Shown here one piece after another: positions 11,996 to 21,743 of a stretch of 64,000 nt of DNA. The stretch is from Dyella flava. GTDB lineage: Bacteria > Pseudomonadota > Gammaproteobacteria > Xanthomonadales > Rhodanobacteraceae. The translations under genes were made by a program, and so were the position numbers. Below the pieces are notes generated by a model, which was not told the origin of the DNA, searched no databases, and saw only the letters and a program-made list of their open reading frames with translations. Every line of letters begins with the position of its first letter. Positions within the stretch are counted from its first letter, which is position 1. The stretch is from the NCBI RefSeq assembly GCF_016904955.1, contig NZ_JADIKE010000035.1:62001-126000 (forward strand), in the 5' to 3' direction.

Positions 11996-13132
11996 GTGAT
12001 CGAAGCACGTTTCCACGAAAGCATCGACGACATCCCTGCCGCGAAGTGGGATGCGTTGCGTCCGGATGACAATCCGTTTCTCTCGCACGCATTCCTCGCC
12101 GGCCTCGAGCGTACGGGTTGCATTCGTCCCGACTGGGGTTGGCAGGCCCATCATCTGGGTCTGTATCGCAACAGCGAACTGATCGCCGCGGCGCCGCTGT
12201 ACCTGAAAGGCAACTCGCACGGCGAGTTTGTGTTCGACTGGAGCTGGGCCAGCGCCTGGGAGCGTGCGGGCGGCGATTACTATCCCAAGCTGCTCAATGC
12301 CGTGCCCTATTCACCCGTTACCGGCCCGCGCCTGCTGGTGGGCCGCGATCCTGCGCAGGCGCCTGCTTTGCGCGAGTCTCTGGTTCAGGCAATGCAGCAG
12401 CAAACCGAGCGCCTGCAACTGTCGTCGATCCACGCCAATTTCCTGAGTGACGCGGATCTTGCCGCTTTCAAGGGCGACTGGATGGCACGCAGCGACGTGC
12501 AATTTCATTGGCACAATCGCGACTATGCAGACTTCGAGGCCTTCCTCGCCGCACTGAATCACAAGAAGCGAAAGAACATACGGCACGAGCGCCAACGAGT
12601 CGCCCGTCATGGCCTGCACATCGGGATGTACGGCGGCGCGGATCTGGATGCGCGCAGTTGGCTGCGCGTGCATGCGCTTTATGCCTCCACGTTTGACGCC
12701 AAGGGCAACCACGCCGCGCTAACTGAGGCTTTCTTCCAGTACTTGCGCAAGGAACTCGGCAACACCGTACAACTGGCGCTCGCCAAGCAAGGCGAGGACA
12801 TTGTCGCCATGGCCCTGCTGTTGCGCAGCGCCACGACCTTGTATGGCCGTTACTGGGGCGCCAGCGTCGACTTGCCTGACCTGCATTTCGAGCTGTGCTA
12901 CTACCAGGGTATCGAATACGCCATTGCACACGGGCTGCAACATTTCGAACCCGGCGCGCAGGGCGAACACAAACTGGCGCGCGGATTCCTCCCTGTCCGC
13001 ACATATTCGCGCCATTACCTGCTGCATGAAGGCTTCCGCAGCGCCGTGGGCCGGGCGCTTGCACAGGAGCGCGAAGGCGTGGACGCTTATGCCGAAGAGT
13101 TGCTCGATCACAGCCCCTACGCCAAACCATGA
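11996..13132 (+). CDS. FemAB-like / peptidogalycan-type N-acyltransferase (DUF482, GNAT fold)
   Basis: A 378-residue protein of the family once called DUF482 (PF04339), related to FemAB/GNAT acyltransferases. Recognisable parts are the N-terminal WDALRPDDNPFLSHAFLAGLE, a central basic stretch (LNHKKRKNIRHERQRV) and the C-terminal FEPGAQGEHKLARGFLPV, which is characteristic of the family. The substrate is not established. An aminoacyl- or acyl-transfer role fits its coupling to aat, a known aminoacyl-tRNA transferase. It starts with GTG at 11996, and its stop overlaps the aat start by 4 bp. Confidence 0.88.
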   Translation: MIEARFHESIDDIPAAKWDALRPDDNPFLSHAFLAGLERTGCIRPDWGWQAHHLGLYRNSELIAAAPLYLKGNSHGEFVFDWSWASAWERAGGDYYPKLLNAVPYSPVTGPRLLVGRDPAQAPALRESLVQAMQQQTERLQLSSIHANFLSDADLAAFKGDWMARSDVQFHWHNRDYADFEAFLAALNHKKRKNIRHERQRVARHGLHIGMYGGADLDARSWLRVHALYASTFDAKGNHAALTEAFFQYLRKELGNTVQLALAKQGEDIVAMALLLRSATTLYGRYWGASVDLPDLHFELCYYQGIEYAIAHGLQHFEPGAQGEHKLARGFLPVRTYSRHYLLHEGFRSAVGRALAQEREGVDAYAEELLDHSPYAKP

Positions 13133-13878
13133 TTCGCCTGCCCTTACTCGACGAGCACGCACTGGATCGTTTCCCTGATCCACACACCGCGCTCGCCGAA
13201 CCGAATGGGCTGCTCGCTTTCGGGGGTGATCTTTCACCCGAGCGGCTGAAGATAGCGTACGCACACGGCATATTCCCCTGGTTCAACGAAGGTGAGCCGA
13301 TCCTGTGGTGGTCGCCTGATCCACGCTGCGTCTTTCATACCGAAACGCTGCGGCCCAATCGCAGCCTGCGCCGCGCCGTGGCCGGCAAGGGATGGCAGGT
13401 GACCGTCGATCGCGCTTTTCGCCGGGTCATGGAAGCCTGCGCGGCGCCGCGCCCCAGCCAATCCGGCACCTGGATCGGCCCGGCCATGATCGATGCGTAC
13501 GATGAACTGCATGTGCAGGGCTACGCGCACAGTGTGGAAGTGTGGGAGGGAGACCAGCTGATCGGTGGTGTTTACGGCGTATCCATCGGCAAGCTGTTTT
13601 GTGGCGAGTCGATGTTCAGCGCACAGAGTGGCGGATCGAAGCTCGCGCTATGCGCGCTGGCCGCCTTGCTGCGTCAATGGGGGTTTCCACTGATCGATGC
13701 ACAGGTCAGCAATCCTCACCTGCTGGGCCTTGGCGCCGTTGAAATGCCACGCAGCGCTTTTCTACGCAGCATCACGACGCTGGCAACGGCACCGTTCGAC
13801 CCAAAACATTGGAACGACCTGCCCATCCTTACGGCAACGCGGATTTTGGAAGACGATCATTTGATGGGTTCGGCGTAA
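13129..13878 (+). CDS. aat: Leucyl/phenylalanyl-tRNA-protein transferase
   Basis: Transfers Leu or Phe from tRNA to N-terminal Arg/Lys of proteins, making N-degrons for ClpS-ClpAP. The 249-residue length is normal. The family landmarks are present: FPDPHTALAEPNGLLAFGGDLSPERL, YAHGIFPWF, ILWWSPDPRCVF, then GVYGVSIGKLFCGESMFS and QWGFPLIDAQVSNPHLLGLGA. It overlaps the preceding gene as ATGA. Its last 50 bases overlap the 3' end of the convergent HD-GYP gene, and infA does not follow as it does in E. coli. Confidence 0.97.
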   Translation: MIRLPLLDEHALDRFPDPHTALAEPNGLLAFGGDLSPERLKIAYAHGIFPWFNEGEPILWWSPDPRCVFHTETLRPNRSLRRAVAGKGWQVTVDRAFRRVMEACAAPRPSQSGTWIGPAMIDAYDELHVQGYAHSVEVWEGDQLIGGVYGVSIGKLFCGESMFSAQSGGSKLALCALAALLRQWGFPLIDAQVSNPHLLGLGAVEMPRSAFLRSITTLATAPFDPKHWNDLPILTATRILEDDHLMGSA

Positions 13879-14731
13879 GCGCCAGCGTTTTCAGTGCCGC
13901 GTAATTGTTGAGGAAGAGCTGTACCAGCCTGGGATCCAGCTGACCACCGGCGGCGTCCTTCAAGTAGTTCAAGACATCTGTCTCCGGCCACGCCGGTTTG
14001 TAGACACGTGGAAAACTAAGCGCGTCCCATACATCCACAACGCTGAAAATGCGCGCCGCCAGCGGAATGGTTTCGCCAGCCAGACCTTGCGGATAACCGG
14101 TGCCGTCCCAGCGCTCGTGATGACTGTATGGAATGGCGCTGGCTCCGCGCAAAAATTCGATCCGTTGCAACATGTCGTAACCCATGCGCGGATGCGTGCG
14201 CATCAGGCGTGTTTCGTCTTCGTCCAGTTTGCCCGGCTTGATGAGGATGCTATCCGGCAAGGCAAGTTTGCCGATGTCATGCAGCAGCGCGCCGAACTTG
14301 ATATCACGCAGGGCGTCGCTATCCAGGCCCGCCAAGCGGGCCAAACCGGTCGCCATGCGTACGACGCGCTCGGAATGATCGCTGGTTTCCTTGTGCCGGA
14401 TATCCATCGCCTCGACCAGCACATGCAGGGTCTCCTCATGGCTCTTGAGCAGACGCCGGTTTGCCTCGGCCATCCGGCGCACCGTGCGGCCGATCATCCA
14501 GTACAGCAACAGGCCGGTTCCCAGCACAAACAGCCAGCCTTTGATGATCTGGTAGAAAACCAGCCGGTGCGGGTCATGCACCAAACTTCCCAGCAATTGC
14601 CCGGAGAGCCAGATATAGATGGCCGAAACCAGCACATAGGTGCCGGCGGTACGGAACTGCGGGCTTAGGACCACGAAACTGCCCTCCCCCGGGGGCGCCT
14701 GACGAACGCGCATTGTGTCATCCGCCATCAT
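13829..14731 (-). CDS. Membrane-anchored HD-GYP domain protein (putative c-di-GMP phosphodiesterase)
   Basis: A 300-residue protein with two membrane segments (about residues 31-51 and 61-80) and then an HD-GYP domain. The HD pair is in HDIGK (about 151-155), followed by the second histidine pair and GYP signature in SHHERWDGTGYPQGL (about 203-217). The usual metal ligands appear intact, so c-di-GMP hydrolysis to pGpG or GMP is plausible. No receiver or periplasmic sensor domain is present, so input may come through the membrane. The start is one of two adjacent ATGs (14731 or 14728). It runs convergently into aat with a 50-bp overlap. Confidence 0.92.
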   Translation of the reverse strand: MMADDTMRVRQAPPGEGSFVVLSPQFRTAGTYVLVSAIYIWLSGQLLGSLVHDPHRLVFYQIIKGWLFVLGTGLLLYWMIGRTVRRMAEANRRLLKSHEETLHVLVEAMDIRHKETSDHSERVVRMATGLARLAGLDSDALRDIKFGALLHDIGKLALPDSILIKPGKLDEDETRLMRTHPRMGYDMLQRIEFLRGASAIPYSHHERWDGTGYPQGLAGETIPLAARIFSVVDVWDALSFPRVYKPAWPETDVLNYLKDAAGGQLDPRLVQLFLNNYAALKTLALTPNPSNDRLPKSALP

Positions 14732-14821
14732 GCCCCCAGTGTGTTGCGATGCGCAAATCATCTACCGGGCGACGCGAAAATCTCGAGCAATCCAGCACGG
14801 ACCCAACCAACCACCTCGAAC

Positions 14822-16765
14822 TCAAGCTTGACGCCGCAATGCCACCTGCAAGATGCGACGTTGCAAACGATCACGCAAACTCACTGCGTCCACCAGCCCC
14901 ATGCGCTCCAGTGCCGCCGCTTCCTCGACACGCGGCTCCCCCGGACGCAACAGCGCTTCAAGCAACTGCCACCTGCCCTTCCAGTTCGCGCTGGATGACT
15001 TGAGCCATTCCAGTGCCGGTAGCAGGCGTTGCTCCACGTCAGTGAAGTCGCTGCCAAACGGGAATGTCGGCATCAATCCCTTGCGCATCGGCTTGGCCAG
15101 CGCCTGCTGCAGAAGCTCGGGGCGATGTTGGCGCCAGCCGTCGGGAATCTTGAAATCCGCGGCCAGCTTGCCGTGCGACTTCGCTTCGGCCGCCAAGGCA
15201 TCGATAAAACGCGCATCGCTGATCCCCAGCATCGCTTCGATACATTCGCTGTCGCTTTTGCCGCGCAGGTCGGCCACGCCATATTCGGTAATCACGATGT
15301 CACGCAGATGACGCGGGATCGTAGTGTGGCCGTAATTCCAGCGGATGTTGGTTTCGACCCCATTCTGGCCTTTGCGGGTGGCGCGCAGCATCAAGGCCGA
15401 ACGGCCGTCCGGCAGTTCGTGCGCCATCGCGACGAAGTTGTATTGGCCGCCCACCCCGCTCACCACATGACCGTCGTCCAGGCCATCGGATACCGCCGAG
15501 CCGAGCAAGGTCGCCATCATGCAACTGTTGAAGAAACGCGCGCCGCGCCGCTGCAACACGGCCAGTTGCTGATGGTCGCCGTAAAGCTGGTTGACGTTGG
15601 AGATGCGGCACATATCGATCGCATCCGGATCGCTGCCGGCAGTGACATCCAGCCATTCATAAAGATCGCGCGATCCAAGAAAGAAACCGCCACGCAAATA
15701 ATGGCCGCCCGGCACATCCTCCGGCAGACGGCCAGCTATCGCAGCGCGTTCCAACGCCAGGTTGTCCCAGCTCCGCCGCTTGAGAATGCCCGCCTTGGCC
15801 AGATGCATGAAGCCATCCAGCACCATTTCGCTGGCGCCGTACAGACCGGTCTTGAAGCTGGTCAGCCCACCCAGGCGCCCTGCCAGCGCGTGCGTCGAGC
15901 CACCTGCATCCAGCGCCAGCAGCGCCTGCCGCCACGCGACGTTGTCCTGATGCCGCAGCAACAAGCCTTTGACGAGCGCATCGGATAAGGCGCCGATGCC
16001 GATTTGCAGACAACCGCCATCCTTCACCAACGCACTGGCATGCAGACCCAACGCGTATTCGTTGATGTCCACCGGCGAACGCGGCAGTGCAAACAGTGGC
16101 GGGGAGGACGACGGCGACAGTTCGAGATCGAAGAAGTCATGCGGCACCTCGGCATTCCCACCGATATACGGCAAGGCCGGATGCACGACGGCCACGCACA
16201 GCGGCCGCGCTTTGCCCGCCGCCTTGACGCGATCCAGGAAATCCAGGGTCAGATCCGGATTGCAGGAAAGGCTGTAGCGCACACCACCCGGCGTGTCGTG
16301 CCGCGCCACCAGTTGCACCAGCAGATTGATGTCCTGCACCACCAGGTCGCGCGCCACATGGGAGTAGTTCTGGCTGATGTAGTTGCGCTGGGCGCTGGCC
16401 GAGTGCAGCAGCGTGCCGGATTGCATGTAGAACTCATGCACCGCCACATTCGGCGGCAATTTGCCCAGCTGTTGATCAAGGGCATACTGCGGATCGAGGT
16501 AATCCGCGCCGAAATGCCGCTCCAGGAAGGGGCCAAGAAAACGCGCTTCCAGTCCGGGCTTGGGCAAGGGCCGAGTGAGTGACAAGGCCGTGTACAAGGT
16601 CATCGAGCGCCAGGTATCTGCCTGCATCAAGGCGTACAAGGCATTGAGCAAACCGTGCGGCTTGCCGAGCCCCAAGGGGGCGGCAACACGTAGATCGGCA
16701 CCCAGCCGCTCGACGATCAGCTGCGCACAGGCGTCGGTGTCCGTAAAACGCTGCTCCGGCAACAT
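14822..16765 (-). CDS. Acetyl-CoA hydrolase/transferase family protein
   Basis: About 647 residues, in the family of Cat1/YgfH-type CoA transferases and acetyl-CoA hydrolases. The central part reads LQIGIGALSDALVKGL; the C-terminal domain has KTGLYGASEMVLDGF, VSGVGGQYNFVAMAHELPDGRSALMLRATRK (split here for brevity) and ITEYGVADLRGKSDSECIEAML, typical of AcetylCoA_hyd_C. A long N-terminal region of about 250 residues is less conserved. The exact acyl-CoA substrate is not readable. The ATG at 16765 is preferred; the frame stays open to 16861, right against the divergent phospholipase-D-like gene. No operon partner is evident. Confidence 0.85.
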   Translation of the reverse strand: MLPEQRFTDTDACAQLIVERLGADLRVAAPLGLGKPHGLLNALYALMQADTWRSMTLYTALSLTRPLPKPGLEARFLGPFLERHFGADYLDPQYALDQQLGKLPPNVAVHEFYMQSGTLLHSASAQRNYISQNYSHVARDLVVQDINLLVQLVARHDTPGGVRYSLSCNPDLTLDFLDRVKAAGKARPLCVAVVHPALPYIGGNAEVPHDFFDLELSPSSSPPLFALPRSPVDINEYALGLHASALVKDGGCLQIGIGALSDALVKGLLLRHQDNVAWRQALLALDAGGSTHALAGRLGGLTSFKTGLYGASEMVLDGFMHLAKAGILKRRSWDNLALERAAIAGRLPEDVPGGHYLRGGFFLGSRDLYEWLDVTAGSDPDAIDMCRISNVNQLYGDHQQLAVLQRRGARFFNSCMMATLLGSAVSDGLDDGHVVSGVGGQYNFVAMAHELPDGRSALMLRATRKGQNGVETNIRWNYGHTTIPRHLRDIVITEYGVADLRGKSDSECIEAMLGISDARFIDALAAEAKSHGKLAADFKIPDGWRQHRPELLQQALAKPMRKGLMPTFPFGSDFTDVEQRLLPALEWLKSSSANWKGRWQLLEALLRPGEPRVEEAAALERMGLVDAVSLRDRLQRRILQVALRRQA

Positions 16766-16864
16766 GCGTTGATCATGCCAGAAGCATGCGATGTTGCGCA
16801 CAGCTCCCTGCAATACGACGTTGTAGGCAAGTGACGCGCAGAAGGCGGTCGATATACTCACAGC

Positions 16865-18316
16865 ATGGTCACCACCTCGACACCCACGCCAAGTCGACTG
16901 CTAGCCGAGCAGGCATTGAGCCGCACCGCTGGTGCTCCATTGCTTGGCGGCAACAAGGTCGAATTGCTGATCGATGCAGAGGCCCACTTCGCTGCCTGGC
17001 TTGCAGCCATCCGCAGCGCCCGGCAACGAGTGCTGCTGGAGAACTACATCATCCGCGACGATGAGGTCGGCCACGCCTTTCTTGATGCTTTGACCGAGCG
17101 TGCACGCGAGGGCGTATTCGTGGCGGTGGTGGTGGACTGGATGGGCTGCCTTGGGCAGTCCGGCTCGTCGTTCTGGAAACCCTTGCGCGCGGCCGGCGGT
17201 CAGGTACGGGTCTTCAATTCGCCGCAGTTTGGGCATTCGTTGGGCTGGATGAGCCGCGATCACCGTAAGCAACTGGTGATCGACGGTCGACAGGGTTTTC
17301 TTTCCGGCGTATGCATCAGCGCGAAATGGCTTGGCCACGCCGCGCGACATATTCCGCCATGGCGCGATACGGGTGTAGCGCTGCACGGCCCGGCCGTCGC
17401 CGAGCTGGAAGCAGGGTTTGCCGATAGCTGGAATGCGTCGGGCGGGTCACCGCTTGCCTTCGCGTCACCACCCAGCGAAGAGCCGGCGGGTGACGTGGCC
17501 ATGCGGGTGATCGCCACGCAGCCGGCCACCACCGGCATGTACCGGCTCGATCAGTTGATCGCGGCCATGGCTCGCCGCAGCCTGTGGCTGACCGATGCCT
17601 ACTTCGTCGGTGTGCCTCCCTACGTACAGGCCTTGTCGGCAGCCGCGCGTGATGGCGTGGATGTGCGCTTGCTGGTGCCGGGGACCAGCGATATTTCCGT
17701 CGTCGCCAGCCTGTCCCGTTCCGGTTACCGGCCGCTGCTCAGGGCAGGCGTTCGCGTGTTCGAATGGAACGGCTCCATGCTGCATGCCAAGACCGCAGTG
17801 GCCGATGGGCAATGGGCGCGCGTCGGCTCATCGAATCTCAACCTCGCCAGCTGGCTGAGCAATCGCGAGATCGATGTCGCCATCGAAGACGGCGGTTTCG
17901 CCGCACAACTTGCCGCGCAATACGAACGAGATCTGCAGAACGCAACCGAGATCGTGCTGGCGCCACGCCGCTATCGACGTGGCGAACGCATCCGCAGCAG
18001 CGAGGTGCGGCGAGCGCAACCAAGGCACATCGGCGGCAGCTCCGGCCGTGCGGCGGCGGGCGCGCTGCGCATCGCCAACAGCGTGGGTGCAGCACTGACC
18101 GAGCGGCGCGTCTTGGGCGATACCGAATCCGGCGCACTGGTCAGCACCTCGATGGCGCTGGCCGCGCTCACGATAGTCGCCGTGCTATGGCCGGCGGTGG
18201 TGGGCTGGCCGATTGCTGCGATCGCCGCATGGTTTGCCATCAATACAGGTATCCGCGCATGGCAGCTGCGCAGGCAGCACTTGCGCCGGATCCGCGGTAT
18301 CGATGAACCCGACTAG
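16865..18316 (+). CDS. Phospholipase D-like / cardiolipin synthase family protein
   Basis: A 483-residue protein with two HKD motifs: HRKQLVID at about residues 133-140, and HAKTAVAD followed by GSSNLN near 307-320. Two such motifs form one active site in cardiolipin synthases (ClsB type) and other phosphatidyltransferases. Two or so hydrophobic segments at the C-terminus (AALTIVAVLWPAVVGWPIAAI) suggest membrane attachment. It most likely makes cardiolipin or transfers phosphatidyl groups at the inner membrane. The start is an ATG at 16865, divergent from the acetyl-CoA hydrolase gene. Confidence 0.88.
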   Translation: MVTTSTPTPSRLLAEQALSRTAGAPLLGGNKVELLIDAEAHFAAWLAAIRSARQRVLLENYIIRDDEVGHAFLDALTERAREGVFVAVVVDWMGCLGQSGSSFWKPLRAAGGQVRVFNSPQFGHSLGWMSRDHRKQLVIDGRQGFLSGVCISAKWLGHAARHIPPWRDTGVALHGPAVAELEAGFADSWNASGGSPLAFASPPSEEPAGDVAMRVIATQPATTGMYRLDQLIAAMARRSLWLTDAYFVGVPPYVQALSAAARDGVDVRLLVPGTSDISVVASLSRSGYRPLLRAGVRVFEWNGSMLHAKTAVADGQWARVGSSNLNLASWLSNREIDVAIEDGGFAAQLAAQYERDLQNATEIVLAPRRYRRGERIRSSEVRRAQPRHIGGSSGRAAAGALRIANSVGAALTERRVLGDTESGALVSTSMALAALTIVAVLWPAVVGWPIAAIAAWFAINTGIRAWQLRRQHLRRIRGIDEPD

Positions 18317-18427
18317 GGCAATAAAACAAGTAAAATCATCAATTTATATGAATTGAATGAGAAAAAGCCTGCGCATCGCACGCCAATCGAATGTTCTCCA
18401 AGCCGTTCGTGCTAGTCTCCCGCCTCC

Positions 18428-19795
18428 ATGCACGCGCCCGACGACTTCAGCGACAGTGCGGGCGGTCAGCCGCCTCGGCACATCCTCACGCCCAGCACAC
18501 TCAATCGGCTGGTGCGCGGGTTGCTGGAAGACGCGCTGCCGCTGGTCTGGGTCGAGGGTGAGCTGTCCAATGTCGCACGCCCGGCTTCGGGCCATCTTTA
18601 TTTCACCCTGAAAGACAGTGCGGCGCAGGTGCGCTGCGCGATGTTCAAACCCAAGACCAGCTGGCTGCGCTTCAAGCCTGCCGATGGCATGCAGGTGCTG
18701 ATCCGTGCACGCGTGGGCCTGTATGAGCCGCGCGGTGAATTCCAGCTGGTTGCCGAGCACATGGAACCGGCCGGCGAAGGCGCCCTGCAACGCGAGTTCG
18801 AACGGCTGAAGGCGCAACTGGACGCCGAAGGCCTGTTCGCCCAGGAACGGAAACGCCCCCTGCCCCGGTTTGCACGCCGTATTGGCGTAATCACATCCGC
18901 TACCGGCGCCGCCATCCGCGACGTATTGAGCGTACTCAGTCGCCGCTGGCCCCTGGTGGCGGTGGAAGTGCTGCCCGTACCGGTGCAAGGCCGCGAAGCG
19001 CCGCCAGCCATCGTATCGATGCTGCGCAGGGCCTCGGCCAGTGGCCGTTACGACGTATTGCTGCTGACCCGAGGCGGTGGCTCGCTGGAAGACCTGTGGG
19101 CCTTCAACGACGAACAGGTGGCTCGCGCCATCCACGCCAGCAAGGTGCCGGTGGTCAGCGCCGTCGGGCACGAGATCGACTTCAGCATTGCCGATTTCGT
19201 CGCCGACCTGCGTGCGCCGACCCCATCCGCTGCCGCGGAATTGCTGGTACCGGATGCACGTGCGCAGCAGCGGCAACTGGATCAACTGCGTCAGCGCATC
19301 GTTGCGATCCAGGAACGCCGCCTGCAAGCCCACATCCAGCGCATCGATCATTTGCTGGCGCGTTTGCAGGCACAACGCCCGCAAGCGAGGCTGGCACGTG
19401 ATCGCGAACGCTTGCTGCAACTGCACCGTCGCCTGCTCGCCGCACGTCGAGCGCAACTGACCCAGCTGAAAGCCCGGCTCGATCGCACCCATGCACACCT
19501 GCTCGCCCAGCACCCGCGCCAACAGCTCGCCCTGCTGCGGCAACGGCTTGAGCAACATGCCGTGCATTTGCGCCGGCTGGTCGAGCACAAGCTGGAACGC
19601 GAGCGGCTGACCTTGCAACAAACGGCCCGCGCGCTGCACGCAGTCAGCCCGCTCGCCACGCTGGAGCGCGGTTACGCGATCCTGTTCGATACCGAAGGCA
19701 AGGTGCTGCGTTCGGCCCAAAACATCGCGGCCGATACACGGCTGCGTGCGCGTCTTGCCGATGGCGAATTGCCGTTGCGGGTGAGCGACGAATAA
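18428..19795 (+). CDS. xseA: Exodeoxyribonuclease VII large subunit
   Basis: Large subunit of the single-strand-specific exonuclease VII, working with XseB (not in this window). The 455 residues have an N-terminal OB-fold (VWVEGELSNVARPASGHLYFTLKD), the catalytic core with GVITSATGAAIRD, DVLLLTRGGGSLEDLWAFNDE and SAVGHEIDFSIADFVADLRAPTPSAAAE, then a long helical, Arg/Leu-rich coiled-coil segment and a C-terminal RGYAIL motif. An AT-rich stretch (18317-18360) upstream probably carries its promoter. A similarly long antisense open frame is a shadow. Confidence 0.97.
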   Translation: MHAPDDFSDSAGGQPPRHILTPSTLNRLVRGLLEDALPLVWVEGELSNVARPASGHLYFTLKDSAAQVRCAMFKPKTSWLRFKPADGMQVLIRARVGLYEPRGEFQLVAEHMEPAGEGALQREFERLKAQLDAEGLFAQERKRPLPRFARRIGVITSATGAAIRDVLSVLSRRWPLVAVEVLPVPVQGREAPPAIVSMLRRASASGRYDVLLLTRGGGSLEDLWAFNDEQVARAIHASKVPVVSAVGHEIDFSIADFVADLRAPTPSAAAELLVPDARAQQRQLDQLRQRIVAIQERRLQAHIQRIDHLLARLQAQRPQARLARDRERLLQLHRRLLAARRAQLTQLKARLDRTHAHLLAQHPRQQLALLRQRLEQHAVHLRRLVEHKLERERLTLQQTARALHAVSPLATLERGYAILFDTEGKVLRSAQNIAADTRLRARLADGELPLRVSDE

Positions 19796-19913
19796 CGCTC
19801 GTTTTAGCAAAGCCGAGTTTCAGCAAAAGATGTATTTTGCGGTAGCGGATATCCCCAAAAACGTCATTCTTGCCTTGTCATTACTTTGCATGATCATTTG
19901 AGCACTTAAAGTC

Positions 19914-19943
19914 GTCGGATTCCGGCTTTTGCCGGGATGACGG
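19914..19943. repeat. ATTCCGGC...GCCGGGATGAC intergenic palindrome
   Basis: Imperfect inverted repeat with the core ATTCCGGC-TTTT-GCCGGGAT, in the xseA-to-ThDP-enzyme gap. It resembles the better-paired copy at 25498-25533 (GTCATTCC...GGAATGAC), so both may belong to a dispersed palindromic family. Confidence 0.5.
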
Positions 19944-20082
19944 TATTTATGCAGTAGCTCCAGTAAGCACGTGCTTTTCGGCTCAATCTGTTTAATTTCT
20001 TACACGAATTAAACATTTCTCCGAACGAATCGAATATTCCTGTACAAATAGCAGCTGCTTTTCTCCACTAAGGAGGCGATGC

Positions 20083-21726
20083 ATGAAGGCCGCCACTCTA
20101 TTTGTGAAAGCGCTGGAAGCCGAAGGCGTACGCAGTATCTTCGGTGTCCCTGGCGAAGAGAACCTGGATATGGTCGAGGCCCTGCGCGAGTCCTCGATCC
20201 AGTTGATCGTCACCCGCCACGAACAAGCCGCCGGCTTCATGGCGGCCACCTGGGGGCGGCTCACCGGTGAGGCAGGTGTGGCGCTTTCCACGCTTGGCCC
20301 CGGCGCGACCAATCTGGTCACCGCCGCGGCCTATGCCCAGCTCGGTGCGATGCCGATGTTGATGATCACCGGCCAGAAACCGATCCGCCTGCACAAGCAG
20401 GGCCTGTTCCAGCTGGTCGACGTGGTCGACATGATGCAGCCGCTGACCAAGTACACGCGGCAGATCGTTTCGGCAGCAACTATTCCCGCGCGCATTCGCG
20501 AAGCATTCCGCCGTGCGGAAGAGGAACGTCCCGGCGCCGTGCATCTGGAACTGCCCGAAGACATTGCCCGTGATGAGGTCACGGATTTCGTGTTGCTTCC
20601 CACTGAGTACGCGCGGCGGCCCTCCCCCGACGATGCTGCGCTGGTGCAGGCCGCCGAAGCCATCAGCAACGCCAAGCACCCCATCCTGATGATCGGCGCC
20701 GCGGCCAATCGCCAACGCACGGCGCTGGCCTTGCGCGCCTTTATCGACAAGCTGGGCATTCCCTTCTTCACCACACAGATGGGCAAGGGCGTGGTGGACG
20801 AAGATCATCCCCTGTGGCTGGGCAACGCCGCGCTTTCCGATGGCGATTTTGTCCATCGCGCCATCGATGCCGCCGATGTGATCATCAACGCCGGCCATGA
20901 CGTGGTGGAAAAGCCTCCATTCTTCATGCAACGCGGACGGCGCACAGTCATCCACATCAACTTCTCATCGGCGGAAGTGGATAGCGTTTACTTCCCGCAG
21001 ATCGAAGTCGTCGGCGATATCGCGCATACCATCGAACGCCTGACCGATGCGCTCGCCGAGCAGCCAAACTGGGATTTCAGTTACTTCAACAAAGTACGGC
21101 ACGCCTTCCACGAGCAGCTCCGCGATTATGCGGAAGAGCCGCGGTTCCCCATGCACCCGGTGCGGGTGGTCAGCGATACCCGCAAGTACATGCCGGATGA
21201 CGGCATCCTGTGCCTGGACAATGGCATGTACAAACTCTGGTACGCGCGTTACTACAAGGCGCGCCAGCCCAATACAGTGCTGCTCGACAACGCGCTGGCG
21301 ACGATGGGTGCCGGGTTGCCCTCGGCGATGGCGGCGAAGATGGTGTATCCCGAACGCAAAGTACTGGCCATCTGCGGCGACGGCGGCTTCATGATGAATG
21401 CGCAGGAGCTGGAAACGGCCGTGCGCCTGAAGCTCGATCTGGTGATCCTGCTGCTGCGCGATGACGCCTTCGGCATGATCCGCTGGAAACAGGCCGATAT
21501 GGGTTTTGCCGATTACGGCATGGAGTTCAGCAATCCCGATTTCGTGCGCTTTGCCGAAGCGCATGGTGCACACGGGCATCGTCCTGAGCAGGCCGACGAG
21601 TTTCTGCCGACCCTGCAACGCGCTTTCGACCAGGGCGGCGTCCACCTGATCGATCTGGCTATCGATTATTCCGACAACCACCGCGTGCTTAACGAAGAAA
21701 TCCGTAGCCTGAGCGCTGCTGTCTGA
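20083..21726 (+). CDS. Acetolactate synthase-like ThDP-dependent enzyme (large subunit type)
   Basis: A 547-residue thiamine-diphosphate enzyme. The ThDP-activating Glu is in TRHEQAAGFMA near residue 47, with STLGPGATNLVTAAAYA following. The C-terminal ThDP/Mg site reads GDGGFMMNAQELETAVRLKL...DDAFGMI. The sequence is closest in style to acetolactate synthases (IlvB/AlsS). No small regulatory subunit gene follows. Instead an aldehyde dehydrogenase gene starts 17 bp downstream, so a 2-keto-acid decarboxylase or carboligase feeding an aldehyde to the neighbour is possible. Translation starts at an ATG behind a strong TAAGGAGGCGATGC site. Confidence 0.88.
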   Translation: MKAATLFVKALEAEGVRSIFGVPGEENLDMVEALRESSIQLIVTRHEQAAGFMAATWGRLTGEAGVALSTLGPGATNLVTAAAYAQLGAMPMLMITGQKPIRLHKQGLFQLVDVVDMMQPLTKYTRQIVSAATIPARIREAFRRAEEERPGAVHLELPEDIARDEVTDFVLLPTEYARRPSPDDAALVQAAEAISNAKHPILMIGAAANRQRTALALRAFIDKLGIPFFTTQMGKGVVDEDHPLWLGNAALSDGDFVHRAIDAADVIINAGHDVVEKPPFFMQRGRRTVIHINFSSAEVDSVYFPQIEVVGDIAHTIERLTDALAEQPNWDFSYFNKVRHAFHEQLRDYAEEPRFPMHPVRVVSDTRKYMPDDGILCLDNGMYKLWYARYYKARQPNTVLLDNALATMGAGLPSAMAAKMVYPERKVLAICGDGGFMMNAQELETAVRLKLDLVILLLRDDAFGMIRWKQADMGFADYGMEFSNPDFVRFAEAHGAHGHRPEQADEFLPTLQRAFDQGGVHLIDLAIDYSDNHRVLNEEIRSLSAAV

Positions 21727-21743
21727 CCTCCACGGAAACGACC

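Noticed and set aside
18344-19810. 488-codon minus-strand open frame
   Set aside because: Spans the whole of xseA on the other strand; Gln/Arg-rich shadow, while xseA has a full set of family motifs.
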